From a virus: a stretch of 36,453 nucleotides of DNA. Positions 1 to 8,041 of the stretch are shown here, in pieces; positions within the stretch are counted from its first letter, which is position 1, and every line of letters starts with the position of its first letter. Location of the stretch: positions 1-36,453 of the IMG/VR virus record IMGVR_UViG_3300025407_001093. The stretch is one strand, 5' to 3'. A program made the translations under genes and the position numbers. The notes under the pieces were generated by a model that was not told where the DNA came from, made no database searches, and saw nothing but the letters and a program-made list of their open reading frames with translations.

Positions 1-1160
1 TGTATTGAACCATCAGGAAATACTAACGTACCACTTAAAGTACTGTTAGGTAAGGTTAATGCACCGCTTGTATCAAATGTCCACCGCGAGCCGTACCCAG
101 CCACATCAGGATATGAATCTCCTGTACCAATAACCATAGCACCATCGGCGCGAGTTCTTGCGTATTGAGAATCATTACCTAAAAATAGACTTGTTGCACT
201 TAATGCTCCAGTAGTTAAATGTAAATGATTACCTTCTGCTACTGTTGGGTATAGTAATAACTGTTGGTTAGGATCACTACCACCAGCTGGGGTAAGTGTT
301 ATAGCATTGCCTATACCTGCAGGGCTTGTACCTTCTGTAATAGTTCCACCTGTAGGTAGGGTAAACGTACCACCGTTAGTACTACTATATGTCCAAGTAT
401 TTGCTGGACTATTGACAGTAGTAATTTGTACCCCGGTTGAATTAGCTGTAACATAAGACTGATTGTTGTAGTTTAATGTTACATAGCCGTAGGAAGAGGT
501 GTTATTAATAATATCTAAGCCAGCATTACTATTAACTCCGATTTGTCCTTGACCACTTGGTAATATTATAGTACCAGGTAATGTTAATGTGCCATCTGAT
601 CCAAAGTGCCATTCGTACTCATTGTTCTCATAGTCAGTGTATAAGTAGATTCCACCCGACTGAAGGTCAATGTAACTATTACCATCGCTGTCAACTAACC
701 CTAAACTACCACTATTAGATTTAATAAAGCTATTATCTGGAGTTTTTAATACCCCATCTGTGTCAAATGTCCAAGTCTTGCTACTACCACCACTTGAACC
801 TGCCCCTGGTGTGTTTGTAGCTAATGTAATAACACCAGCGTTAACTGTACCTATAGCAATATTATCTACTGTTGGGTTTGTTCCACCGTTACCCCACACG
901 CTAACATAGCTCTTACCATAGTTACCTAATGTAACACCACCTTGTAGAGCACTACTTTCAAATATATGTATGTCGTTATCTACCGTAGGGTAAAGAGCTA
1001 ATGTATTAGGTGAATCAACAGTAGGCTGTATGTTGATACGACCACCGTCAACACTGTAACCTGGTCCTGTTAAAGTAGAAGCACTAAATGATATGTTGCC
1101 TGTACCACCGCCACTACTACCACCTGATAAACCGGGAAATAAGTTTCTGTTCCAATACAT
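1..1160 (-). CDS. Tail fibre-like structural protein (C-terminus cut by window edge)
   Basis: The reading frame is open from an ATG at 1160 to the first base of the window, so at least 386 residues are present and the C-terminus is missing. The protein begins MYWNRNLFPGL and is rich in Gly, Ser, Thr and Asn. It contains a degenerate repeated block of the type W-T/H-F-x-(S/T)-(D/S)-G-x-L-T-L-P-(G/N): WTFDTDGVLKTP, WHFGSDGTLTLPG, WTYSSTNGGTFTLPTGG and WTFDTSGALTLPN. Phrases such as LALYPTVDNDIHIF and LLLYPTVAEGNHLHL also recur. Repeats of this kind occur in long beta-rich tail fibres of marine T4-like phages. It follows another fibre-like gene on the same strand and has its own late-promoter-like element just before the ATG. 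The role in host attachment is inferred from composition and context; no receptor-binding tip is visible because the end is missing. Confidence 0.7.
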   Translation of the reverse strand, partial: MYWNRNLFPGLSGGSSGGGTGNISFSASTLTGPGYSVDGGRINIQPTVDSPNTLALYPTVDNDIHIFESSALQGGVTLGNYGKSYVSVWGNGGTNPTVDNIAIGTVNAGVITLATNTPGAGSSGGSSKTWTFDTDGVLKTPDNSFIKSNSGSLGLVDSDGNSYIDLQSGGIYLYTDYENNEYEWHFGSDGTLTLPGTIILPSGQGQIGVNSNAGLDIINNTSSYGYVTLNYNNQSYVTANSTGVQITTVNSPANTWTYSSTNGGTFTLPTGGTITEGTSPAGIGNAITLTPAGGSDPNQQLLLYPTVAEGNHLHLTTGALSATSLFLGNDSQYARTRADGAMVIGTGDSYPDVAGYGSRWTFDTSGALTLPNSTLSGTLVFPDGSI

Positions 1161-1165
1161 GCTTA

Positions 1166-1171
1166 TACTTA
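1166..1171 (-). promoter_or_regulatory. Late-promoter-like element TAAGTA before tail fibre gene
   Basis: On the minus strand the sequence reads CTAAGTATAAGC directly before the ATG at 1160. The TAAGTA core lies five bases from the start codon. It resembles the TAAATA core of the T4 late promoter TATAAATA, and the same spacing is seen at several other virion genes here. Confidence 0.45.
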
Positions 1172-1221
1172 GAAAACCAAACTAGTAAAACATATTGAGT
1201 TGGTTATAATATATGGATATA

Positions 1222-2301
1222 TTAAGGACCAGTACTGTTTAGTACTTTAATCGCTGCAGCTATCCTATCTAAAGCTTGTTGTACAGTGGTAGGTGGTGTA
1301 CCATTCCAATCTGAAGGTGTTGTAGGGGTGTAGTTGCCTGTCCATGCCGTAGTTTGTACTGAACTATCAGTAAATGTAACTGCCCCTACTGAACCAATCT
1401 GTAAAGTGGTTGTAGATTCAGCAGCACTTAAATAAACCGTGCTTGTATTATCTGTAAAGATATTTAAATTAACACTAGATACTGGAGGTGCATCAACAGG
1501 ACTATATAAAGGAGCGTTGCCTATTTGTAGTTTACGTACTAATGCTCCGTTAGGTCCCACCAACTCTATTGGTGTACTGCTTAAAGAACTATTATTAATA
1601 GAAGGAATATATATACTTGGTACTCCGTTTGTATAACCAGGTCCAGCGCCTAAGAATAGACTTGTGTTGCTTGTATTACCGTAAAACTGTAAACCCTCGT
1701 TAGGGTTAACTCCATCTCGTATTGGCCAGTGTGGTGCATCAGCAATAATATAAACAGAACCGTTGAGTACGTTAGAACTACTTAAAGCATTTGCTCTATA
1801 AAACTCTACCCACGTACCAACCCCGGCTGTTTGTTGCAAGTCATCAATAAACTGTGTACCCGGGCCGTCTGTGATGTGTTTAATATAACCATTATTAGCA
1901 GAAAGTGTAATATTACCGTTTAACAACGGACTTAATGTGCCAATAAATACATTAGCACCTCTTACATTTACAGTGTCATTTATTTGTCCGTATAAACGAC
2001 CGTTGTTTACAACTTCAAGATTACGAGATGAAACACCTGGATTATTAGTTAAATAAATAACATCTGCACTTAGAGTCGTAACATTGCTATTAGTTGTGTT
2101 TAAATCTGCACTTAAAGTTGTAACATTACTATTAGTAACATTTAGACTAGCACTTAAAGTTGTAACAGCAGACGAGTTTACACTTCCCAAACTTGCACTT
2201 AAAGCAGATAGACCGAGATTTAAGTTTGTAAAATTTTGATTAAGAGTGGTTCGACTATTCTTAAGAAAATCTAAAGGCTGTAATAATGTAATCTGGGCCA
2301 T
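1222..2301 (-). CDS. Tail fibre/virion protein with N-terminal 14-residue repeats
   Basis: This 359-residue protein starts MAQITLLQPLDFLKNSRTTL. Residues about 46-87 are three copies of a 14-residue unit beginning VTTLSA, probably a short trimeric coiled or beta-helical stalk. The middle is a Gly/Asn/Ser-rich beta-type region. The C-terminus is distinct: it ends WTGNYTPTTPSDWNG followed by a predicted helix VQQALDRIAAAIKVLN, a tail-end pattern I recognise from fibre and structural proteins of marine T4-like phages. The gene lies between the truncated fibre gene downstream and the gp15-like gene upstream, all minus strand. A late-promoter-like TAAATA sits 12 bases before the ATG. I infer an adhesin or fibre component; an exact T4 counterpart cannot be assigned. 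Confidence 0.65.
   Translation of the reverse strand: MAQITLLQPLDFLKNSRTTLNQNFTNLNLGLSALSASLGSVNSSAVTTLSASLNVTNSNVTTLSADLNTTNSNVTTLSADVIYLTNNPGVSSRNLEVVNNGRLYGQINDTVNVRGANVFIGTLSPLLNGNITLSANNGYIKHITDGPGTQFIDDLQQTAGVGTWVEFYRANALSSSNVLNGSVYIIADAPHWPIRDGVNPNEGLQFYGNTSNTSLFLGAGPGYTNGVPSIYIPSINNSSLSSTPIELVGPNGALVRKLQIGNAPLYSPVDAPPVSSVNLNIFTDNTSTVYLSAAESTTTLQIGSVGAVTFTDSSVQTTAWTGNYTPTTPSDWNGTPPTTVQQALDRIAAAIKVLNSTGP
2041..2166 (-). repeat. Three tandem 42-bp coding repeats (14 residues each)
   Basis: Residues 46-59, 60-73 and 74-87 of the fibre-like protein are VTTLSASLNVTNSN, VTTLSADLNTTNSN and VTTLSADVIYLTNN. The DNA is correspondingly repetitive with a 42-bp period (acttaaagttgtaacat repeated with changes). 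Such units are prone to copy-number change by recombination. Confidence 0.8.
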
Positions 2302-2313
2302 GATGGTGTTAAA

Positions 2314-2319
2314 TATTTA
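2314..2319 (-). promoter_or_regulatory. Late-promoter-like element TAAATA before fibre gene
   Basis: The minus strand reads CTAAATATTTAACACCATC before the ATG at 2301, placing the TAAATA core 12 bases upstream. The core matches the T4 late promoter, but the spacing is longer than at most other sites here. Confidence 0.4.
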
Positions 2320-2337
2320 GTATATTTGATTCGATGT

Positions 2338-3561
2338 TTATACTGTAAGCCAAGTATATGTATTACCGTCCCAAGTGAATGTAGCGTTGTTCCATTGTAT
2401 GTCTATTGGATTAACTGTTACAGTTTTAATACCACTTAAAGCATAAGGCTGCTGTACTGGAAATGTAGGCTGATACGAATCTTTAGTTAAAAAAGAATAT
2501 CCAGCAGCATTAACAACTATAATATCAAAATATCCACCGTTAGTAGCATCAGCCGGTGCTTGATAGTTAACTATCATTTTATTGTTGTTAACTATTGTAT
2601 AGTTTAAGGCTGGTACTAGTCCAGGTAGATTTGGGTACTTTGCAGAAAGAGAAGGTATGGTCGAGAATGTAGATAATGTGATAACATTAGTATATCCAAA
2701 CATTCCCACCACTGAACCGCTTAAATAAACAGCGTCAGTATAATCATACATGTCTCCTAACAATGTACATGTACCAGAAAGCCCTGTTGGAGTTAACCAA
2801 CGATCAGTAAAACGAGTTACCGGGCGTGCAGAAACCGTGACTGTTTCAAGATAAGGGGTACCGTTTAACTCATTTATTATATTTGATATTGAACCGTATG
2901 CTTCTTCGTTTTGTGGTATAGCAGAAACAGCATAAAAGTTACTATCAATCTTAAACACTCTACCAACTGTACCTTGCTCTGATTTAAACAACCAACCCTT
3001 TATGGTAAAAGTAGTATCACAAGTTACTCTTGTACGTTGTAGATCGTTAAGATCCATTGGATAGCCCATTTTGAGGTTACCATCCCATAAAACTTCAGTT
3101 CTTATTTCTTGATTAGGCGCAGCTTGGTTTGTCCAAGAAATAACAAAATAAGGATCACTCCATGGTACAAAGTTACTCAATATTTGATCCATGTCTGTCT
3201 GAAATCGAGTAATAATGCTAATGTTAACCGCTATGTTAACCGGTACTGGTTGTAATGTGTGTATACTAGCAGTATCGGTAGAATTATAGTTATAATATTG
3301 ACCACCTAGTTTATTAAAGACTCTAGTAGAGTCACGAGATATTGAAGCTATGTTAAAAGAAACAACAGGAAGCGTTAATGTCTGCGCTTTATCAACAATA
3401 TCATAAAGTACGCGCTGTTTTGGTGCATAAACATACCGAACTGCAATCGCTGTTCCGGGCTTTCTTTGATTATCAAAGCGTTTTACTATAGCCCCGTCAA
3501 AAGCGTGTAGGAATTGGGTTAGTAAATCCTTTATTTCCCAGTTATAGTTGTATATCTGCAC
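2338..3561 (-). CDS. 15: gp15-like tail sheath stabiliser/completion protein with extra C-terminal domain
   Basis: In T4, gp15 caps the finished tail, stabilises the contracted sheath and binds the head-neck complex. Residues about 1-210 of this 407-residue protein follow the T4 gp15 pattern: an aromatic N-terminus (YNYNWEIKDLLTQFLHAFDG), then 'KRFDNQRKPGTAIAVRYVYA', a LPVVSFNIASI strand, and the hallmark VPVNIAVNISIITRF followed by DMDQILSNFVPWSDPYF, close to the T4 segment around LSIFTRYEDDMFQIVEQILPYFQP. T4 gp15 is 272 residues, so about 130-190 extra residues are present at the C-terminus. These look beta-rich and Ig/IPT-like (YTIVNNNKMIVNY and GGYFDIIVVNAAGY). The start is a GTG five bases after a late-promoter-like core. 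The family assignment rests on remembered T4 motifs. Confidence 0.7.
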   Translation of the reverse strand: MQIYNYNWEIKDLLTQFLHAFDGAIVKRFDNQRKPGTAIAVRYVYAPKQRVLYDIVDKAQTLTLPVVSFNIASISRDSTRVFNKLGGQYYNYNSTDTASIHTLQPVPVNIAVNISIITRFQTDMDQILSNFVPWSDPYFVISWTNQAAPNQEIRTEVLWDGNLKMGYPMDLNDLQRTRVTCDTTFTIKGWLFKSEQGTVGRVFKIDSNFYAVSAIPQNEEAYGSISNIINELNGTPYLETVTVSARPVTRFTDRWLTPTGLSGTCTLLGDMYDYTDAVYLSGSVVGMFGYTNVITLSTFSTIPSLSAKYPNLPGLVPALNYTIVNNNKMIVNYQAPADATNGGYFDIIVVNAAGYSFLTKDSYQPTFPVQQPYALSGIKTVTVNPIDIQWNNATFTWDGNTYTWLTV

Positions 3562-3566
3562 AACTA

Positions 3567-3572
3567 TACTTA
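3567..3572 (-). promoter_or_regulatory. Late-promoter-like element TAAGTA before gp15-like gene
   Basis: The minus strand reads GTAAGTATAGTT then the GTG start at 3561, giving exactly five bases between the TAAGTA core and the start codon. The core overlaps the TAA stop of the upstream helicase gene. Confidence 0.45.
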
Positions 3573-5177
3573 CATCACTCTATTTAAAAAGTGTCCCGGC
3601 AATATACTTCTATTTGACGTTATGGTTTTTGGTGCTAATCCATCGAGAATATACGTACAACTCTCATCATCCTTAGTTCTTGTACATCTTCCTGCGGCTT
3701 GGATTAACGTTATGAACATTTTCATACGATACCACTCCTTATCGTTATCAAAAAGCATCTTAATTCGCTTACTTCCTAAGGATAAATACGGTAATTTTAT
3801 AATAATCTGCCACTTTCCAGTATCTCCTTTAAGGTCTAACCCCATAGTCAACGAAGGACTCACTAAAACAGTAGGGTCTGTACGTAAAAAATGCTCTTTT
3901 ACTATGGTTTCATTAGTGGTTCCCTCTTCTCTATATAAGAATCTCTTACCATTTAGCTTATTTTGCAAAGCTTGGGTTATCTCAAACGAGTTTGTATGAA
4001 TAATACCCTTTTCGTCTTTGTGGTGTTCAGCGATTTTCTTAATCTCATCAATAATTTTAGGCAAATACTTGCTTAAAGTCTCTTTACTTAAAGGGTATTG
4101 GTTACTCAAATAGATAGGACTCTTCTTTGGGTCAAAAGTAGACTGTAACTCTATGTACTTGTAGTCTTTTATACCAAGGTTTTTAGTAAAGATGTCTTTA
4201 TCTACAATGGTAGCACTCATGAGTATTACCACCTCTGCATAATCAAACAAACAACTAGTGAGTTTGTCGATTTTTAATGGGGTGACTAATACTTTTTCGG
4301 CGTCTTTTTCAACAATATACTGTGCGTCTTCCCAGTGGTTAATAGTATGTACGACGGCTTCGTATAAATCTTTACGTTGCTGTTGTTTAAGTAGTTCGGC
4401 TTTGTGTTTTTCATATCGCGGTCTATCAGAAAATTCATCTATTGCGTTTTCTAGTGCAGAACAAACGTCAGATAACCAACCGAGCACCTTCTTAGGTACT
4501 TCTGAAGTGAGTTTTTCAATCTCTACACCTAGGTAGTTAAACTGTCTATAGTTAATAACTGCAGAAAAGTTTTTTACTATTTCTTCTTCTAGTTCTGAAC
4601 ACTCATCACATACAATAATTTGACGTTTTTTGAGGTAATCAGGTAAGTTAAAGAAAGAAGCATAGTTTAGTACAGTAAACCTCTCTACTAGCGCTACATT
4701 ACGTGCTTCGTAGTAAGGACAAATACAATCGTTCCAGCATTTACGCTTAAGGTTTTGTGAAATAACACAAGGAGCATGATCTACTGTAAAATCGCTATCT
4801 ACCTCACATTGATAGTTAGTCTTACCTTTGAATATTTCACAATCGTCAAATAAAGCTTTATACTGATCTTGTAAAGTTTTAGTAGTAGTTAAAGCAAACA
4901 TACCATGCGGTGCAAATCTTGTAAAACTACCCTCGAAGTCTTTGTCGTATGCCTGGTAGCTCTGTATTAACTTTGCATATTCAGGATCTGCCCCGTTAGT
5001 TGTATTAGAAAGGGTCTTACTGAAAAAAGATTTACCAGAGCCTGTAGGCGCTTGTACAACAATAAACTTAGCTCCAGAGTTTATTGCCTCCTCTATTTGG
5101 TTTAATCCTGAAATCTGATGCTCTCTAGGCTCATATTTTTCAGGAAAGTAACTTAGCAATGGTTTTTCTATCTTCAT
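3570..5177 (-). CDS. DinG/XPD-type superfamily 2 DNA helicase with probable Fe-S cluster
   Basis: This 535-residue protein has the motif order of Rad3/XPD/DinG helicases, which are ATP-driven 5'-3' DNA translocases. Walker A is APTGSGKS at residues 43-50 and motif II is DECS at 191-194, a variant of DEAH. A cysteine-rich segment between them (C124, C137, C147, C151 and C153) sits where XPD-type enzymes hold a 4Fe-4S cluster. Later motifs are VVILMSATI (motif III), VSPSLTMGLDLKGD (motif V) and QAAGRCTRTKDDE (motif VI). A role in phage replication, recombination or removal of R-loops is inferred, not shown. It is followed downstream by the gp15-like gene, only 8 bases after its stop. It could be annotated simply as a DEAD-like helicase; the DinG-like group fits best because of the cysteines. 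Confidence 0.85.
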   Translation of the reverse strand: MKIEKPLLSYFPEKYEPREHQISGLNQIEEAINSGAKFIVVQAPTGSGKSFFSKTLSNTTNGADPEYAKLIQSYQAYDKDFEGSFTRFAPHGMFALTTTKTLQDQYKALFDDCEIFKGKTNYQCEVDSDFTVDHAPCVISQNLKRKCWNDCICPYYEARNVALVERFTVLNYASFFNLPDYLKKRQIIVCDECSELEEEIVKNFSAVINYRQFNYLGVEIEKLTSEVPKKVLGWLSDVCSALENAIDEFSDRPRYEKHKAELLKQQQRKDLYEAVVHTINHWEDAQYIVEKDAEKVLVTPLKIDKLTSCLFDYAEVVILMSATIVDKDIFTKNLGIKDYKYIELQSTFDPKKSPIYLSNQYPLSKETLSKYLPKIIDEIKKIAEHHKDEKGIIHTNSFEITQALQNKLNGKRFLYREEGTTNETIVKEHFLRTDPTVLVSPSLTMGLDLKGDTGKWQIIIKLPYLSLGSKRIKMLFDNDKEWYRMKMFITLIQAAGRCTRTKDDESCTYILDGLAPKTITSNRSILPGHFLNRVM

Positions 5178-5214
5178 TAATATAGAAGATATATTGTACT
5201 ATACTTTACAGTTT

Positions 5215-5547
5215 TTACAAGCTCGAAATGGTCAAAACACTGTCATAAAACCGACTATTTTTGACTTTATTAACACTTTTCAATGTTAATAAAAGTTTAT
5301 AATCGTTTTCTGCTAAAGTATCTAATCTATAATCAAAATGTACCTTACTATTTTCATTATATGCTGAATAAGGAAACGGAACTTCAAAGGTTTCTCGTTT
5401 CTTTTCATTAACTAATATAAAAGATAAGTAGTTTCCGGAAAGTTTATACAAAAGAAGCTTGCCACTTTTGTAAGTTTTATGCTTGAGGTTAAATGTAACT
5501 TCTTTTAACAAATAGGGCTTAATAAGATTGTCGATTTGATCGGTCAT
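5215..5547 (-). CDS. Hypothetical protein, 110 aa
   Basis: I do not recognise this protein. It starts MTDQIDNLIKPYLL and appears mixed alpha/beta, with alternating hydrophobic strands (VTFNLKHKTYKSGKLLLYKL, YLSFILVNEKK, HFDYRLDTLAENDYKLLLTL). It has no cysteine or obvious catalytic motif. The start overlaps the stop of the upstream gene by four bases, so translation is probably coupled. It lies in an early/middle-type minus-strand array between replication genes and the helicase. Confidence 0.6.
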   Translation of the reverse strand: MTDQIDNLIKPYLLKEVTFNLKHKTYKSGKLLLYKLSGNYLSFILVNEKKRETFEVPFPYSAYNENSKVHFDYRLDTLAENDYKLLLTLKSVNKVKNSRFYDSVLTISSL

Positions 5548-5918
5548 GAGTGCATAAACGCCACTTTTTGGCTTTCTGACATTTTAGATAAAACTCTATT
5601 GAAGAAGTCCCAAAACTCGTCGGGTGGAGTCGTTTTAATAGCTCTTACTATTTCTACATTTTCAGCAGGTATAAGCCTATAATCTTGTAAGAATATGTCC
5701 CATACTTGTACTAAGCCTTTATCTTGAGGGCTAAACTTTAATCTACCAGAGGCTCCGTGAAAGTTCAGTGCAAGTGTGCCAGGCACACTAGTTAAAAGGT
5801 TTGTATCATTAGTTGCAAGCATTCTTCTTACTGTATTACCAGGTAAAGGTCTACGTCTGACGAATCTAAGTTCGACAGCGTGACTGTTTAATATTTGTAT
5901 TAAAGTACCAGGTGACAT
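5544..5918 (-). CDS. Small beta-barrel protein, possibly WYL_2/DUF2693-like
   Basis: This 124-residue protein starts MSPGTLIQILNSHAVELRFVRRR. The pattern is an N-terminal strand with basic residues, a central 'R-x-M-L-A-T' stretch, then VQVWDIFLQDYRLIPAENVEIV and a helical C-terminus. A 'V-W-D-...-R-x-I-x-x-x-x-V' ending recalls the small SH3-like WYL_2 (DUF2693) proteins common in T4-like phages, but the match is weak and from memory. It overlaps the downstream 110-residue gene by four bases and follows the GroES-like gene by five, so it belongs to one operon. Function unknown. Confidence 0.55.
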   Translation of the reverse strand: MSPGTLIQILNSHAVELRFVRRRPLPGNTVRRMLATNDTNLLTSVPGTLALNFHGASGRLKFSPQDKGLVQVWDIFLQDYRLIPAENVEIVRAIKTTPPDEFWDFFNRVLSKMSESQKVAFMHS

Positions 5919-5923
5919 CCATA

Positions 5924-6382
5924 TTACTTAGCAGGGGCTGCTCTGCCGAAAATACGTTCTTCATTAAGAAATACGATATTCTTTAATCCGTTCATTTTGG
6001 CACATTTAATGCCGAAGTTGCTTGGAAAAATAACGTGCTCTCCTACCTTGGTTTTACAACGAGGCCCAGCGATAATAACTTTAGCTACACGCCAAGCAGA
6101 TTGTACCATGTTTACAGGAACAAAAATACCATCTCTCATGATTTGGGTGTTATCTTCATTACAGTCTGCAAATTGACACATCATAATATCATCTAAAAGA
6201 GATTCTAACTTCCAGTCACTGAGATTGATATCTGAACCTGCATAGTTATCAAGTTGTACCAAACCTTTAACATTGTCTGTTTGTATGTCTTCATTAGCTC
6301 TTAAAGCTTTTTCGCGATCTTCAGCATTAAGGCCTTGAGCTTTTAAATCTTTTTCGATTTTATATGTTAGATTTTTCTTCAT
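5924..6382 (-). CDS. GroES/gp31-like co-chaperonin candidate
   Basis: The protein has 152 residues. The second half (about residues 95-150) reads like a GroES barrel: VAKVIIAGPRCKTKVGEHVI, then FPSNFGIKCAKMNG and FLNEERIFG. This matches the GroES order of 'V-x-x-V-G-x-G', 'K-V-G-D-x-V-x-F', 'G' and 'E-x-D-I-L-G'. T4-like phages encode gp31, a GroES substitute used with host GroEL to fold the capsid protein. The N-terminal 60-90 residues are acidic and helical and are not part of GroES. The gene overlaps the upstream gp62-like gene by 23 bases. The assignment is an inference from motif order; no mobile loop can be identified with certainty. Confidence 0.5.
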   Translation of the reverse strand: MKKNLTYKIEKDLKAQGLNAEDREKALRANEDIQTDNVKGLVQLDNYAGSDINLSDWKLESLLDDIMMCQFADCNEDNTQIMRDGIFVPVNMVQSAWRVAKVIIAGPRCKTKVGEHVIFPSNFGIKCAKMNGLKNIVFLNEERIFGRAAPAK

Positions 6383-6752
6383 TTGGTAATTTTAAGTTAA
6401 AATACTCTATGTAATGATTTACCTCTCGGCTTGATATTTCAAGGTTGTTTGCAACCTTAAGAACAACTTCATTAGATTTCTTTACAGTCTCTTTTTTGGT
6501 TTTTTTTATGTAGTTAAATCGCTTAAACTTGCAAGTCGGTATAACAGTATCTAAAGCTGTATACCAATCATTATTATTTTCAAAACTTTTCCAATATCTA
6601 TTAGTGGTTTCGTTTACTAAGCTACAAATAGAAGTAGAATACATAGAACACCAACGCTGAATAAGAAACGGTTGAAAATCCTTATTCTCGTTTATGGTGT
6701 CTATGTGTTCTTTGTTCTTTTTATATAATATACTGTTTAAATGATTAAACAT
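6360..6752 (-). CDS. 62: Probable sliding-clamp loader small subunit (gp62-like)
   Basis: This 130-residue protein contains FQPFLIQRWCSMYSTS, a Val-Asn-Glu segment, and then a Trp/Tyr helix leading to VIPTCKFKRFNYIKK. T4 gp62 has the same order (F-M-V-E-N-A-L-S-x-F-P, A-M-N, then a helix and V-P-R-G-K-R-Y-G-K-W). It works with gp44 to load the gp45 clamp onto DNA for polymerase gp43 and for late transcription. The remaining residues are lysine-rich and helical, also like gp62. It is shorter than T4 gp62 (187 residues). gp44 and gp45 are not in the window, which is unlike the T4 arrangement and lowers confidence. It overlaps the upstream DUF366-like gene by one base. Confidence 0.5.
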   Translation of the reverse strand: MFNHLNSILYKKNKEHIDTINENKDFQPFLIQRWCSMYSTSICSLVNETTNRYWKSFENNNDWYTALDTVIPTCKFKRFNYIKKTKKETVKKSNEVVLKVANNLEISSREVNHYIEYFNLKLPNEEKSNI

Positions 6753-7333
6753 TAAACAATAATCTTAGAAGTAGCTACAAATATATTATCTACCATACTA
6801 TAGAATAGAGAATGTACTTGTAGTTGAAAGTTTTCAGCGTCTGATTGAGATAAGTTAGTACTAAACGCAAAAGCAGGAGCTTTTTTACCGGCACTAATAT
6901 TAATACCAGTATGTCCAATAGCTATACTATCTTTAGAGTATGTAATGCTGACAGAAGCTTTACCTTTTTGTTGTACAATACCGCCTTGATTGTGTTCAGC
7001 GTGTACGATCAAGTCATCACCCTTCATTTGAATAGGCTTTTTAATAAAGCTATGTAAAATATTAGCAATACCAGTATTAAATAAGCGCTGAAAACAAACC
7101 GCCCCAAATGGGTCTAAGTTAGGTATTTCCCAACAAAAGTTAACCATAGAATCGCTATAAATATAGTCTTTTTCTAAAGAATCTTCTAAATCAATAAGAT
7201 TTATTGTAACTTCAACTGGAGCTACAAAGCTAACAATATTACCCACAGCTAGAGTCTTATCTCTAAAATACTTATAAGCAAAACGCTTGTGAATAAAATC
7301 GCCGTTATAGATAGTTTGGTCTTTAATGATCAT
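6752..7333 (-). CDS. DUF366-family protein, possible 7-deazaguanine pathway enzyme
   Basis: The 193 residues follow the DUF366 pattern as I remember it: IYNGDFIHKRFAYKYF near the N-terminus, then a Val/Phe strand, LIDLEDSLEKDYIYSDSMVN, 'F-W-E', QRLFNTGIANIL, GDDLIV, and SVSITYSKDSIAIGHTGINI. The conserved His, Asp and Glu residues in these blocks suggest an enzyme. DUF366 was mostly known from archaea. I recall, without being able to verify it, that phage members have been proposed as the 7-carboxy-7-deazaguanine decarboxylase DpdL. The presence of QueD, QueE, QueC, QueF and a DpdA-like gene in the same window makes a pathway role plausible. The downstream gp62-like gene overlaps it by one base. 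Confidence 0.6.
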   Translation of the reverse strand: MIIKDQTIYNGDFIHKRFAYKYFRDKTLAVGNIVSFVAPVEVTINLIDLEDSLEKDYIYSDSMVNFCWEIPNLDPFGAVCFQRLFNTGIANILHSFIKKPIQMKGDDLIVHAEHNQGGIVQQKGKASVSITYSKDSIAIGHTGINISAGKKAPAFAFSTNLSQSDAENFQLQVHSLFYSMVDNIFVATSKIIV

Positions 7334-7354
7334 AGTATTATTGTATTATAAAAA

Positions 7355-8041
7355 TTAATATTGTCCAGTCCTTGCTTTATTGATAAACCAATCTTCTGCA
7401 AGTCTAAACTCGTCGGTAGGGTTTCTTAACCCCTGGGAACCGTGAATAACTTTAATATTGGTTGTGCCGAGTTTAAGTTTAGCTTTATTACATTGTAAGC
7501 TAAAGTCTAAATCATAAAAATGAAACTTAGCAGGATTACTTTCATCAAATTTTATACCTGCTTGAGCTATTTTCTTAGGGTTAAATGCTAAAAATAGTCC
7601 GTCTAATAAAACCACTCTACCGTTTTTACCGAAAGGTGTTACAAATACTGCATTACGTCCCATATCAACATGGCTAACTTCCCCTCTCTGATCTGCTCTT
7701 GCACACATTAAGTGCCATAAAGCAGGCTGTCGTATTACAGGATTAATACCACCTGCTAACCCTACTATATCATATTTTTCTAAGGCTTGATGTAACTTTT
7801 CTAACCATTTATCATCTGTAATAAGTACATCATCGTGAGTTAACACTAATACACAATCCTCGTCTTTGTAGGAATCAATAACAGAGTTATAAATTTTAGC
7901 TATAGCAGTCTTATTATTAAAGACTCCGTGTGTGGTAGTAACTTCGTTTAAGTATTCACTATTAACTATAGTGTATTTGCTTCTGTTCTTGAGTTCTGAA
8001 AAAGAAGCAGCTGTAGAACAAAAACTTAAATACGTGTTCAT
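7355..8041 (-). CDS. GT-A fold glycosyltransferase-like protein
   Basis: This 228-residue protein resembles family 2-type glycosyltransferases of the short phage kind. It has an N-terminal nucleotide-binding strand region, then CVLVLTHDDVLITDDKWLEK, where the HDD corresponds to the DxD-like metal/nucleotide-sugar site. Downstream are VVLLDGLFLAFNPKK and KFHFYDLDFSLQCNKAKLKL, matching the acceptor-side 'D-G-x-F-x-A...F-D-E...Y-D-x-D' block, and a late His (VIHGSQGL). It probably transfers a sugar to a virion or DNA target; substrate unknown. It overlaps the 86-residue upstream gene by one base (ATG/TAA). Confidence 0.7.
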   Translation of the reverse strand: MNTYLSFCSTAASFSELKNRSKYTIVNSEYLNEVTTTHGVFNNKTAIAKIYNSVIDSYKDEDCVLVLTHDDVLITDDKWLEKLHQALEKYDIVGLAGGINPVIRQPALWHLMCARADQRGEVSHVDMGRNAVFVTPFGKNGRVVLLDGLFLAFNPKKIAQAGIKFDESNPAKFHFYDLDFSLQCNKAKLKLGTTNIKVIHGSQGLRNPTDEFRLAEDWFINKARTGQY

